Notes under the pieces: model-generated
Told to the model about the DNA's origin: nothing
What the model saw: only the letters and a program-made list of their open reading frames with translations
Database searches by the model: none
DNA from: Pelodera strongyloides
Taxonomy: Eukaryota; Nematoda; Chromadorea; Rhabditida; Rhabditidae
Length of the DNA stretch: 64,000 bases
Assembly: GCA_036852015.1 (NCBI GenBank)
Contig: JAANDG010000067.1
Location: 310,001 to 374,000, forward strand
Reading direction: 5' to 3'
Shown: in pieces, positions 9,531-20,400 of the stretch
How positions within the stretch are numbered: the first letter of the stretch is position 1
How the letters are laid out: the number at the start of each line of letters is the position of its first letter
Made by a program: the position numbers and the translations under genes

Positions 9531-12500
9531 CTAAAACTTGGGTGCTCCATAAGCATCGGGCATCCTCTCAATGTAGAACCTGTGCGCTCTGATGTACATA
9601 ATGGGCACTCCGGGCACCTTTCTCAGTCTTCTACGCAAGTCCTTGTCACACGTGGCCACAATGTAGCATTTGTGCTGCAAACAGAAATTTGATAAATGAT
9701 AAGAAATTGTAGCAACGTTAGCTTCACTGCTAAGTTAAAGCGAAATACTGACCGGTTTTCGAAACGCATCGGGTACACCAGCATTCTCACGCAGCTTATG
9801 CAATTGAGCATAAATTAGAAAATAGAATAAAAATAGAGCTAAATTAGAGCAAATTAGCATAAATACGTAAGAACTTAGTTGTCCACAATGCGTTTCGTTT
9901 CAAAAACCGGCCCGTATTTCGCTTTAACATTGATAACAATGACATGCTTATAACACTGATTTCATGACTATGTACCTATTTACAAAACAATGTCGCATCG
10001 TCGCATGATGTAAATGAATAGAAATTAGTGAATAATAACTATTAATATCACAAAATAGTCTTATAAATGTCAAGCATGGTATATTTGAGCTAACTACCCT
10101 TACCCTTAGCCTGCACGAAATGTATACCGCTAGACTACACCAAGGTTTGTATACAAAGATGGCTTAGGAACTTATTCGTTTTTAGCTCAAAGTTGTTATT
10201 TTCAGGACAAATCCACACATATTACGCATATATCTCACCACCCACCATACGCTCAATAAGATGCACAATGTTCTCAGCTGTTACAACACAACCTGCCACC
10301 TCGCTCACAACTTGCCATCTCATAAATTTTCCCTACTTAATATAATAATAAACTTCAGAAACTAAAGATTTTATGAAACTCGTTTTTTTCCATACACACA
10401 AGCAATGATAATCAACTAAAGATTTTATGAAACTCGCTTTTACACACAAACAAGGATTATCATGGAAAAGACAAAGTGACCAAAGTCAACAAGACAAAAA
10501 TCATCCGTGTCAGACCACTATACAGTGCGTTTCATAAGTATAAGAACACCCAAAAAATTTCGTTTTCGGGCCAAAAATGACGGAAACGCTTCAAATGAGT
10601 CACACCATTGGATTCAGCGTGGAAAACTGGTCCTGTACAGGAAAATTCGGAATAAAATATTCAGAATCTCGCCAGAAGGAATTCTTGAACCAAAAGGGTC
10701 GTTTTTGCAACTGTTTCATAAGTAAAGGAACACCCGTGAAAATTATAATTTATTTAAAAATTAAAGTGATAAAGAGCTTGAATGCATAAATTAATTATCG
10801 GTAGGTCCTTCTTATCCTGCGTCAAGATCAAATTCTCGGTGGCGCTTCGAAGAGGCGCGATTCTGGAGAATTCTGACGTCGCCTGTTCTTCGAGGCGTGA
10901 AGCTGATGTCCGACCGTCGAAAAAGTGTGATTTTGTGCGCAGTTTCCACAAAGATACCGTCAAATGAGTTTCGAATGGATTTGCATCTGGAGAACATGCT
11001 GGAAAGCTCCATGCGTCCTCCAGATGCTTTGTCTTCTAAACTTCCGGGGATAACTGACGTTCATTGACTGTTTTACATTCTGAAGCACAATTCCTGGCAG
11101 CGGAAAACCCAGTACAAACGCTGCAGGGCGCAGTCTGAGTGTTGGCAGTGTTCATCCATCATTGGAAACTCCAGATGAGCGTGGCGTTAGCGTGGAAGGT
11201 CCCCAAACCATCGCCGATCCTTCTCCATCATCTGGGACTGTCGAAGAACTGCAGTAACCTGCGGAGATCGCATCAGAACTTTTCTTATTATCCGGCACGC
11301 TCAATTCGAAGTTGCTTTCATCAGAAAACACCATCTGCGGCACCGAATTGAGGATTCTGGTATTATTGCCAAGAATGACCTGCGCCACTAGGGGGGGAAC
11401 GCTAACACTGCGCTTGTCTGGAGTTTCCAGGCACACGGATGGACATTGTCATCACCCAGAATGTTCTCGACAGTGTTTGTACTGGGTTTTCCGCTGCCAG
11501 GAATTGTGCTTCAGAATGTAAAACAGTCAATGAACGGCAGTTATCCCCAGAAGTTTAGAAGACAAAGCATCTGGAGGACGCATGGAGCTTTCCAGCATGT
11601 TCTCCAGATGCAAATCCATTCGAATCTTGACGGTATCTTTGTGGAAACTGCGCACAAAATCACACTTTTTCGACGGTCGGACATCAGCTTCACGCCTCGA
11701 AGAACAGGCGACGTCAGAATTCTCCAGAATCGCGCCTCTTCGAAGCGCCACCGAGAATTTGACCTTGACGCAGGATAAGAAGGACCTACCGATAATTAAT
11801 TTATGCATTCAAGCTCTTTATCACTTTAATTTTTAAATAAATTATAATTTTCACGGGTGTTTCTTTACTTATGAAACAGTTGCAAAAACAACCCTTTTGG
11901 TTCAAGAATTCCTTCTGGCGAGATTCTGAACATTTTATTCCGAATTTTCCTGTACAGGACCAGTTTTCCACGCTGAATCCAATGGTGTGACTCATTTGAA
12001 GCGTTTTTGTCATTTTTGGCCCGAAAACTAATTTTTTTTGGTGTTCTTATACTTATGAAACGCACTGTATGAAAACAAAACGACACGTCGATCAGTTCTG
12101 TGCATGTTAAATAAACAAAAAGAACAAAGAAGGAATAATATATATAGTACCTGTTTAAAGAAAGAATAATATATGTACCTGTTTAACCCGTTGCACGAGA
12201 CAGTCGTCAGCATACTTTCCCTTGTGATTACACTTGAGTCGCTGAAAAGTGAACAAATAAATATAAAGACACTGCAAGTGTCCACAACTCTCATACTCGT
12301 AGACCTTAGAATTTGGCTTCAGAATAAGTATGATCGTTTCGTTGGGCCTCAGCCGCCAGCTCAGCCGCCTCATGTTTAGGTGGAGACGGTACTACGTTTA
12401 GCGCTGATCCGCTGATACATAACTCTAACTGTATTTAAATCATAACTATATTTGACGGATGCCCTCGGAGACGGGTTCAAAGTATAATACACCCGAATAA

Positions 12501-14907
12501 CGTGTTATTTAGACAGAAGACTAATTTTAAAGCAGTATTCTACCTAGTTTGCGAAACGTATTGTTGATACCTGCAAACACATGATATGAATACATGCAAA
12601 TTTCACTAAATAAGTAAAATACTGCTTTAAAGCGAAATGCCAGCCCCATTGGAAAATTTGCATATGAAAAGCAAATCCTATGCATCCTATGCTAATTTTG
12701 CGCGATCGTCCACGGCTATCGCGCAAAATTAGCATAGGATACATAGGATTTACTTATCATATGCAAATTTTTCAAAGGAGCTGGCATTTCGCTTTAAGAT
12801 AAACATAAACAGTTGATATTTGAATGATACGGATGCACCGGCGCATTAACCCTTATAGTAAATAAAAATATAAACCTGGAAACGTGGATCCTTGATAATT
12901 TTGAGAGCGATGGAGAACTTCCTTGAATAGGTTTCCAATTCGGCCAGAACACAGTCAGTGATGTAAGGAATGGCTGAAATTATATACTTTCTGGTCAGAA
13001 ACCAATGCGTAAAATAACACATCTCAGGAAACCACTGCAATTTGCATGAAATTTGGTGAAACACATTGTTTTAAAGGGATCGGTTCACCTGAAATAATGT
13101 CTGTTTTTTTCTTTATAAGGGATAATAAAAATTTGGAATACAAAAAGTAGTGTTCTATTACAATACTCACGAAGATATTGGGTGATAAAGTGGTGGATTG
13201 ATCGGTCCGGAATGCAAAAAGGGACACTATTTCAGGGGAACCGATCCCTTTAATTCCGACCATCTACGGACAGGCTTTTGTGACAAACACCGCAGCCAAT
13301 TTTAAAATATATTTGCGTGAAACACGACGTTGTAAGTCCTAAGGGCCATGTACGGATTAAACCCTCAATACTTTACTGATAATATCTGCAACAGATTAGA
13401 AGTCGGTGATAGGACATAAGAAACGGCTTTGAACCTCCACCCTGTCAATCTTCTTGAAGGCGTTGTTTGAAGTGTACGACAACTGTTGTACAAACGATAA
13501 GCATAAACAGGGGTGCAAGTTGGTGCGCGAACGCACGCACGAACCACCTCCGGATTGGTTTTGACCACCTCCGGAAGCAATTCGAAATTAATATATTTGA
13601 CCGAAACATGGTGTTTCATTCTATCACTAAGCTAAAGAAACCAAATCCAATCACCTCCATTTACGCACGGAATTTATACCCTGAGCATAAATGACGTCAA
13701 CATTAAACGAACAACACATAGTACCCAATAAACCTTTAGCAACTCACTTTTCGCACACAAGCACCGGTAGAATCCGTTGTACACGTCAATCTTGTTCTTG
13801 ATGGCAAAGTTGACAAAGTTGGTATCGATCAAAATGTGGAAAGGCGGGCCCAACTGGGTGTTGTAGTTCAAGAACAGTGCTGAGGAAGATTGGGGTCTGA
13901 AAGTGAGTCGATATTTAATAACCTAAAGTTTTTCTGAGTAGTGCACTGGTAGGAGTCTTGCTCACGAACATAACAAGGGTTCAATGCCGGGTTCATGAAA
14001 TAAACTCGTGGACGAATTGACCGACGAAACCGAAACCGAATAAGCACATTGCATAAATTTGGATGGCGGTCTTGCTCTCGTAGCCACCGTCGCGATTAGA
14101 ATATTAGGTATGCTGAAAAACAGAAACGTATCCTACATGGATACGAGTTTGGGAAACACTACGTATATTTTGATGGTGCTTTTGGGGTTTTCCCGATGAG
14201 TTTTATGCCCTGGTGGGTTCCGTGTTCAGTCGAACGTTCCGGTATTGTTCGCAGAACGTACGGTAGAAGTAAAAATGATACAATTTATGAACCATGAATA
14301 GTGACATAACCACACAACTGGTAAACAAATCAAAACAAATGGTATATAAATGGTACATAGCTGACCACAACCTGGCAGGGTCTCTGTACGAAAAAAAAAA
14401 CAGATAGCGCCAACAAAGCGAGTACCAGTACGTTGGTGTCGTTAGTGAAAGTGAAAATATACAATTTACAATATACTCACGCTTCAACGATTTTCAATTC
14501 CTGGGGATCCTCCTTCTTCTTTCGGATGACACGGCCCTTTTCCTCGGCTCTGTAATGGACATACTTCATATGAAATGTGTGAACTGATATGGTGACCTCT
14601 TCGTGACCATATGGTGACCAATTTATATAGAAAAGCGTCATCAACTGATCAACTGGTCACAAAAAAAGTTCCGAACCAGTCACCTGACGCTTTTCTGGCA
14701 AAAAAAAAATGGTGACGGGCCAATAACGCTCTGTGGTATCGGCGATTACTTTGTTGTCTCGTAGTAGTAAGACTCGAGACAACATTCAAACAAGAGGAAA
14801 TTGTGGATGCGAAAAAAGGCGGAAACTTACATTCTTTGGTCAGTCTTCTTGATCATTTTATCGATCCGAGCCTTGTTTTGGGCCTTCTTCATCTTTTTGG
14901 ACGCCAT
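9531..14907 (-). CDS. FCF1: FCF1, PIN-domain 18S rRNA processing factor (complete)
   Basis: FCF1 (yeast Fcf1/Utp24) is the nucleolar PIN-domain endonuclease of the SSU processome, acting at early cleavage sites in pre-18S rRNA. Exons in transcript order: 14831-14907, 14481-14549, 13748-13896, 12876-12973, 12179-12241, 9531-9674. They total 600 bp, giving 199 residues, essentially the human length. The N-terminus is basic ([18 protein letters not shown]). It is followed by [16 protein letters not shown] with the first PIN acidic residue, then [31 protein letters not shown] and [17 protein letters not shown], and the protein ends [11 protein letters not shown]. All acidic PIN positions I know of are kept. 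The gap between exons 5 and 6 is 2.5 kb because of a Tc1-like palindrome and a TTAA foldback element. The start is the first ATG upstream of the conserved frame. Confidence 0.96.
9735..9927. repeat. TTAA element, family A, in an FCF1 intron
   Basis: Full-length copy with TTAAAGCGAAATACTGACCG left and its inverse ending GTATTTCGCTTTAA right. Confidence 0.85.
10521..12069. mobile_element. Palindromic Tc1/mariner-like element in an FCF1 intron
   Basis: The element runs from CAGTGCGTTTCATAAG at 10523 to its inverse ending at 12067, with TA on both sides (10521-10522, 12068-12069), the Tc1/mariner target duplication. Beyond the termini, arms of about 600 bp (to about 11125 and from about 11475) are near-identical inverted copies. 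The roughly 350-bp centre, on the minus strand, keeps a broken transposase piece with [12 protein letters not shown] (first catalytic Asp region) and SAMVWG. No full transposase remains, so it is non-autonomous. Element and exon spacing show it lies inside the 2.5-kb intron between FCF1 exons 5 and 6. Confidence 0.85.
12127..12181 (-). repeat. 28-bp tandem duplication at an FCF1 5' splice site
   Basis: Read on the minus strand, TTAAACAG|GTAC occurs at the end of exon 12179-12241 and again 28 bp into the intron, preceded by a pyrimidine tract. The duplicate looks like both a second donor and an acceptor. Confidence 0.6.
12527..12630. repeat. TTAA element, family H (AAAGCAGTAT ends)
   Basis: TTAAAGCAGTATTCTACCTA at the left and AAAATACTGCTTTAA at the right. 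It shares its right TTAA (12627-12630) with the next element. Confidence 0.75.
12627..12797. repeat. TTAA element, family B, in an FCF1 intron
   Basis: TTAAAGCGAAATGCCAGCCC left and CTGGCATTTCGCTTTAA right, with long internal arms containing ATTTGCATATGA and AGCATAGGAT and a centre of CGATCGTCCACGGC type. Confidence 0.88.
13071..13253. repeat. TTAA foldback element (AAAGGGATCGG ends)
   Basis: TTAAAGGGATCGGTTCACCT on the left is mirrored by GGGGAACCGATCCCTTTAA on the right; it lies in the FCF1 intron between exons 3 and 4. Confidence 0.85.
13935..14000 (+). repeat. tRNA-like (SINE-type) sequence
   Basis: TAGTGCACTGGTAGG resembles a pol III A box and AGGGTTCAATGCC a B box, about 40 bp apart. 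It lies antisense in an FCF1 intron. The stems are too poor for a working tRNA. Confidence 0.5.
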
Positions 14908-16014
14908 GTCTAAACATACACAGGATAAAACACACGCACAAAAATGAAAAACCACATGCACAGAGAGGAAGGAACCGTTAAAATTAGGAATGAAGTATTC
15001 ATAAGGCAAAACACAGCATTGAGGGTATATATAAAGTGGTAAAAAACTAGCTCATTAAGCTAATTAAAGAAGAAAACGGTTAATTTGAAAAGAAAGGGTA
15101 TTCCTTCGTCCCGAGACGGAATGATGGGGGGCACAGGGACTTTATAAATAAGATGTACCCTAACTTGAATAGGCCTTTACAATGAGTAAACAATGGAGAA
15201 AGTGGTCAGTATTTTTTAATACGGTGTCCTTCATGTCTTATTCGAAGACGGCATGCCCGGAGTTTCGTAGAAATAGTGAGAACATAAGGAATTCTGATGA
15301 CAACAGAAAAATCGCATCTACTCGTTCTAAAACTAAGCTTCCAACGCAAAGAATAAAATAAAATGAAAACAACATTCACACTAATGAACCACAGTTGGAA
15401 AAGACAAAGGAAACTTTTGAAAAGAATTAGTAAAATAATAAAATAAAATAAAAATAAAAGTAAAAAAAAAGCACAGTGCATGCGAAAAAATTGCAAATGT
15501 ATCAGGTTCCGTAGCGATTTTCGGGTTACTGTATGCCGTGACCGCGCACTCCATATAGTACGGCAAAACCATGCAAAACCAGTACAGTAGTCATTTCGGA
15601 TGAAAGAAAAATGGAAAGGTGTATCATATAATTGTATACGTCTTGGCTTGCTGCATACAGTTCTGCAAATACTCCCAAACTCTCATGGGCGACATTGTAT
15701 TGCTAAGCCTTAAAAAACTATGAGAGATAAGAACATAACAGTAGGAGCTTAGGTAAAGGTAAAGTTTACAATAGAATCGCAGAAACCGGTACCGACCTAT
15801 TTTGTTCGTCCCTAACTATCATGTACATCCATCAGAATACAATACACTGTACACCAAACATGCTAGAATGCGGAAAAAAGCTTTAGCCGCAAGTTCGCCG
15901 TAGTTCCGCCACGAAGGCAGCCTACATATTTCTGTCTAATTGTAAGGAAAGAAATGTCCATACTTCCACTTGCATACACTGTATGAAACGAACGATTAAA
16001 AGCCAAATATTCTT

Positions 16015-16100
16015 CAAGCGGCAACGTTACGGTGGGCAGCCTGCACGCCGGAACGCCAAAGCGTGCAACTTTTTCCTCGATGCATGCAACGTTGCTTGTA
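16015..16100. repeat. Dispersed relative of the 1194-1274 minisatellite
   Basis: CAAGCGGCAACGTTACGG, then GCACGCCGGAACGCC and GCATGCAACGTTGC, arranged partly as an inverted repeat. It shares the core of the array at 1194. Confidence 0.6.
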
Positions 16101-16972
16101 CACCAATTTTAACGTTGTAGTGTATTTAAAATTTGCAAACAATAACACAATTATTTCAACCGAATTGCATTTTATTTGTGTAAATCTCGAAAGTAAAAAC
16201 ACGAATGATGGATAAATACAAATACAAATCGTGAGTGTAAAGCTATGCGCTAAAAATGATCTACAGATCTACAAAATAAATTCGAATGGTACAGAGGAGT
16301 GTTTAATAGACTAATACTACTTTAATGCACAACAAACCATGGATATAAAAAGGGTACCTTACATCACAACGCACAAACTAGTGCCCTGGCTGGGGAGTAA
16401 CGCTCTTTGGGACCTTAGGGACAGTAACGTCCTGCAACTCTTTAACTTTGCAAAACTGACCTAGGGAAGTTTGCTGCGCATGTGTTATCAGGTATAAGAA
16501 AACTTTACAGTACAAATAAGAACATTTTAAAAGATAAACTATGCATGCAATACTTAAAGCACAAGTACAAACACTGTAAAACGAGAATAAGCTTAGAATG
16601 TAAGATGTAGACAATTATGCATGGCACTGTATTACACTGTAGTACAGACACCAGTAACTATATGACGAAAGATATTTCGGAAAATTAAAACTATTTCTTG
16701 ACAAGTTGAGGATTTTTACCATTTTACAGAGGGCACTAATATACCTATCCCTAATTGTAAGTCTACTAAATCATACTTAATTCCAAGTGCACGTAAATGA
16801 AGTGAATTCACGGCTCTGCGGTTAGTAATTAAGATAAGAAGAAAGATGTAAATGCACATAATTATAATATGTAATCGATCAAATGCCAATCAGATATTAA
16901 ACTCACTGTTCAGAATTGGGAACTGTACTCATTCGCTCAGGATATACGGGTTGAAGATAATATAAAAATTAG

Positions 16973-17041
16973 TCCCTACCTTAGATACCTTAGGTATCTA
17001 AGGTAATTAGTCGGTATCTAATTGTAAGGTAGGGACTAATT
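16973..17041. repeat. Palindrome
   Basis: ATTAGTCCCTACCTTAGATA pairs with the inverse TAAGGTAGGGACTAATT, with an inner palindrome around TACCTTAGGTA. Confidence 0.75.
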
Positions 17042-17185
17042 ACAGTACACATTTGGGAGGACCAAGCTCGTACTAAACCATCAACTTTCAGGAACTTCAG
17101 AAATAAGCCAAGAGGAAGAAGGCATACGACAACAACCCGATCAATATATACACATTACAAACGTGGTATAAAAGGGCGGAGCAAG

Positions 17186-17285
17186 TTAAAGCGATATGGT
17201 ACGTGGTTTTTTTTAACATGTACTAGATTTATTACATCCAATTGACTTCTATGCTGAACCAAAACCACGCTTCATATCGCTTTAA
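17186..17285. repeat. TTAA element, family C, short copy
   Basis: TTAAAGCGATATGGTACGTG left and AACCACGCTTCATATCGCTT (to TTAA) right; 100 bp in all. Confidence 0.8.
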
Positions 17286-17453
17286 CACTGCAGCAATCAT
17301 ATTATGATCAATAAGCTACGATTATATAATTACATTAATGATATAAAATCTTGTAATTTCAAGAGGAATGTCGTATGATGAAAAAAAAAACACAAATGAG
17401 GACCAGATAGAAACCGACATGGGGAAGAGGTGCCCTCTAATGTAAACTCCACA

Positions 17454-20400
17454 CTATCTGGATGTGCCATTCGTTCGCGCCGCCAATTCTTGCGACATTC
17501 GCGTCGCCACCGCAGCGACCAGAGCCGCACCACGCCCACTTCCGTCCTCGGAGATCATTAGCTGGTACTAAAAAATGAGAAATTATTTAATTTCGATGTC
17601 AGCAAGTACTGCAAGCCTCGGTCTCCTAACCTAAACACTTTCTTAATTAACCCAACTACCGTACCCTAACTTAACAACCCTGATCACAAGTACCGTACCT
17701 TAACATCTCTTTCTCTACTTCAACATAATTACAGTACCTCCAAATCCCCATCCAACAAATCGTCAATCTTCTGGTCGAGTAGTTTGGGATAGGTGGGGTG
17801 GAAACGATAGACCGATCCATCGACGCCCACAGTCACGTAGGGCTTGCGCATACGGTTGAGCAGCATGGCGATACCCGCAGCGGTCAGGTAGGCGGCTCTG
17901 CAAGCGAGTAGTCTCTCGACAAACAAAGATAACCGTCAAATACATCAATCTCCGCTCTCCATTGGTGTATATACTTGAACCAAGATAACAAGACAACATA
18001 GAGCAGACAACAGCCTGTCTTAAAAAGGCAGGCTCGTTATACTACCAATGACCCTGACTCCGACTTATGCTAAGTTGCTCGAATTTGGCTCGATTTTTTA
18101 GTCTTGTTTATGTTCATTTGCATGAACTGCATAAGACTGTTTGTGTACTCGGTGTTCCAAAAACCGGATGGTGTTTCGCTTTAAAACTGCTACCGTGTGT
18201 CTGACATAAGTACCATAAACAAACCCCCCACCTGGTCGACACGACGGTGCACACAAAAGCCACATTCGCGCAGTCCATTGTACTCGCATTGTCCACTCCA
18301 ATGTCCTCCAGGATCTGGAGAGTCTTCTGGAAAGTGTGGTCCTCGTCCTCGAGCAGCTCACTGAAAATGCAAAGGGGTTTCGCATGCCATTGTCATGTCA
18401 TGTGACGTCATGTCATGCCATATCATGTCATGCCATGCCATATCGTGTCACGCCATATCGTGTCATGCCTCATGCCATATCCCCCTTGGGGATGAGCTCC
18501 CCGACGAATATTATATATAAAAGTTGAAGTAAAACAGAGCAAGGTTGTGTTACTCGTTAGATGTTTGACAATCACCGATCTTACGCGAACACATGTAGAG
18601 TCTAAAGCTAGTAATTTGACGCATATAACTAGTACTTCGAGCCTAGCTTCTAATGAGTAATCCTCATACCGTATCCCCGCTCACCTCTCAATTTCCGAGA
18701 CATATTTGGTGGGGAAGCATCCCCGGGTAGAGATGGCCTCATAGTCTCCCTCAAAGAGGAGACCCTCCCTGGCGAGATCGGCGAGCACAACACGCACCAA
18801 TTCTCCCAGATACATGCCGGAGATCATCTTTTCGAACCTGCAATGGTTTATTAAATTAAAGCGTTATGACACGTGGTTGCAAAACGAGCACAACATGGAA
18901 TAATGTTGACATCATCTTCACGAGCTGCGAGAGTTTACAGCTGATCTTATAATTCAGCAATCGTGAAATTTACGAGTATATGAACTTTCATCTGGTAGTA
19001 ATCTATCACACTAACAATAAGCCAGAAAAGTCAGGAGTTCGCTCTTATTCAACGAAAGGTTTGCAAGACTATAAAGTTGCGCCAAGAATGAAGTTCTGCA
19101 CCAGTGGAGAATCGAACCCGCGTCCTTGGATTATCAGTCCACAGCTTTATCAACTTGACTATCATCGCCCCCAAACAACTCACAATTGCCTTCCCGGATT
19201 GATCGAGTTCTGGTCCACTTCCTCATCATAATTCGTGCGTACCATGCTCATCTCACCGTGGTCACCAAATGCGCCCCATTCTGTGTTGATGCAGATCTAA
19301 ATTGTGTATTATTTACAAAAATGTAAGTCACGGGTCGGCATCGAACCCGGAAGAGCTGTACAACAATCAGGCCCCTAACCGATTGCGCCATCTTATCCCT
19401 CTTACCTCATCAGGAAGTCCGTCATTCAGATCAAATTCTCCTTGCAATTTCCCGCATCGAGACAGTTTCTCCATATAGCACGCATTAGTGCCAGTGCCAA
19501 CAATGACGCCAATCTAAAGAAAAGATATTAAATAAGCAAAAAACAGAAGTTCGGGCGAGAAAACGTCTGCGGCGCTCTTGTGGCTCACATGCGGGCACAT
19601 ATGGCGCACCCGCCCGCCGCGCGCACCCACTGTTTGCCTGAGGCGCGCGGCACATGCGCAGATCAGTTCAAGTCCGGTCTAAGTAACCAACCTGGCATGA
19701 GCTCTCCTTGAACGCGCATGCCATCAGTGTTCCAGTAGTGTCGTTGAGCACAGCGACGACATCAATGTCAATGTCCTGGAACCACAATACGTAATTATGG
19801 CAGAAAACTTTTGAAAGACAATGCAAAAACAAGAGACGCAGACAAAATCCGAAAAAAATTACTGTATTTTTAATTTTCCCTTAGTATTAAAACTTTTCTT
19901 TTCGGCCAACTTGAACGCGCCCTAACAATATCGGGCACGTCGCACCGAAGGTATTAGCATGTTATGGATCTCTCGAACTTAGGTGAAGGTAATTATTAAG
20001 AGTGATGCCGCGCGTAAATACGCCAAAATATTACGTTAATAATATTACGTTGTTTATTGGATTAACGAGTCGTAGGGTCGAAGAAAGCTCTTGAGGTAGT
20101 GGCTATTAGCTAACCCAAGATGTTGGTGCGGTAACCATCATACTAACAAGGGACAGTTAAGTCGAGCGGATGATATTCGCACAATTACTTTACGCTCAGC
20201 ACATGAGCCCAAGTTTGGTGGGAAAGTACAACAAACTTACTCCTCTACGTATGCATGCATCTCGCAACATTTGAACGACATCGTGGTCTTCGACTCCGGA
20301 AGCATTGAAGCCCTGCAATAAACGTTAAAAGGAAACTACACGACACGAACTCGCATAAGACTCCTTGATACATCGGGATTTTTTTCAACGTTGTTACAGT

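Larger units (their letters stand above)
14908..17453. other. Intergenic, FCF1 start to hexokinase stop
   Basis: No gene seen. It holds a relative of the 22-bp minisatellite core (16015-16100), a palindrome (16973-17041) and a family C TTAA element (17186-17285); the FCF1 promoter should lie at its left end. Confidence 0.5.
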
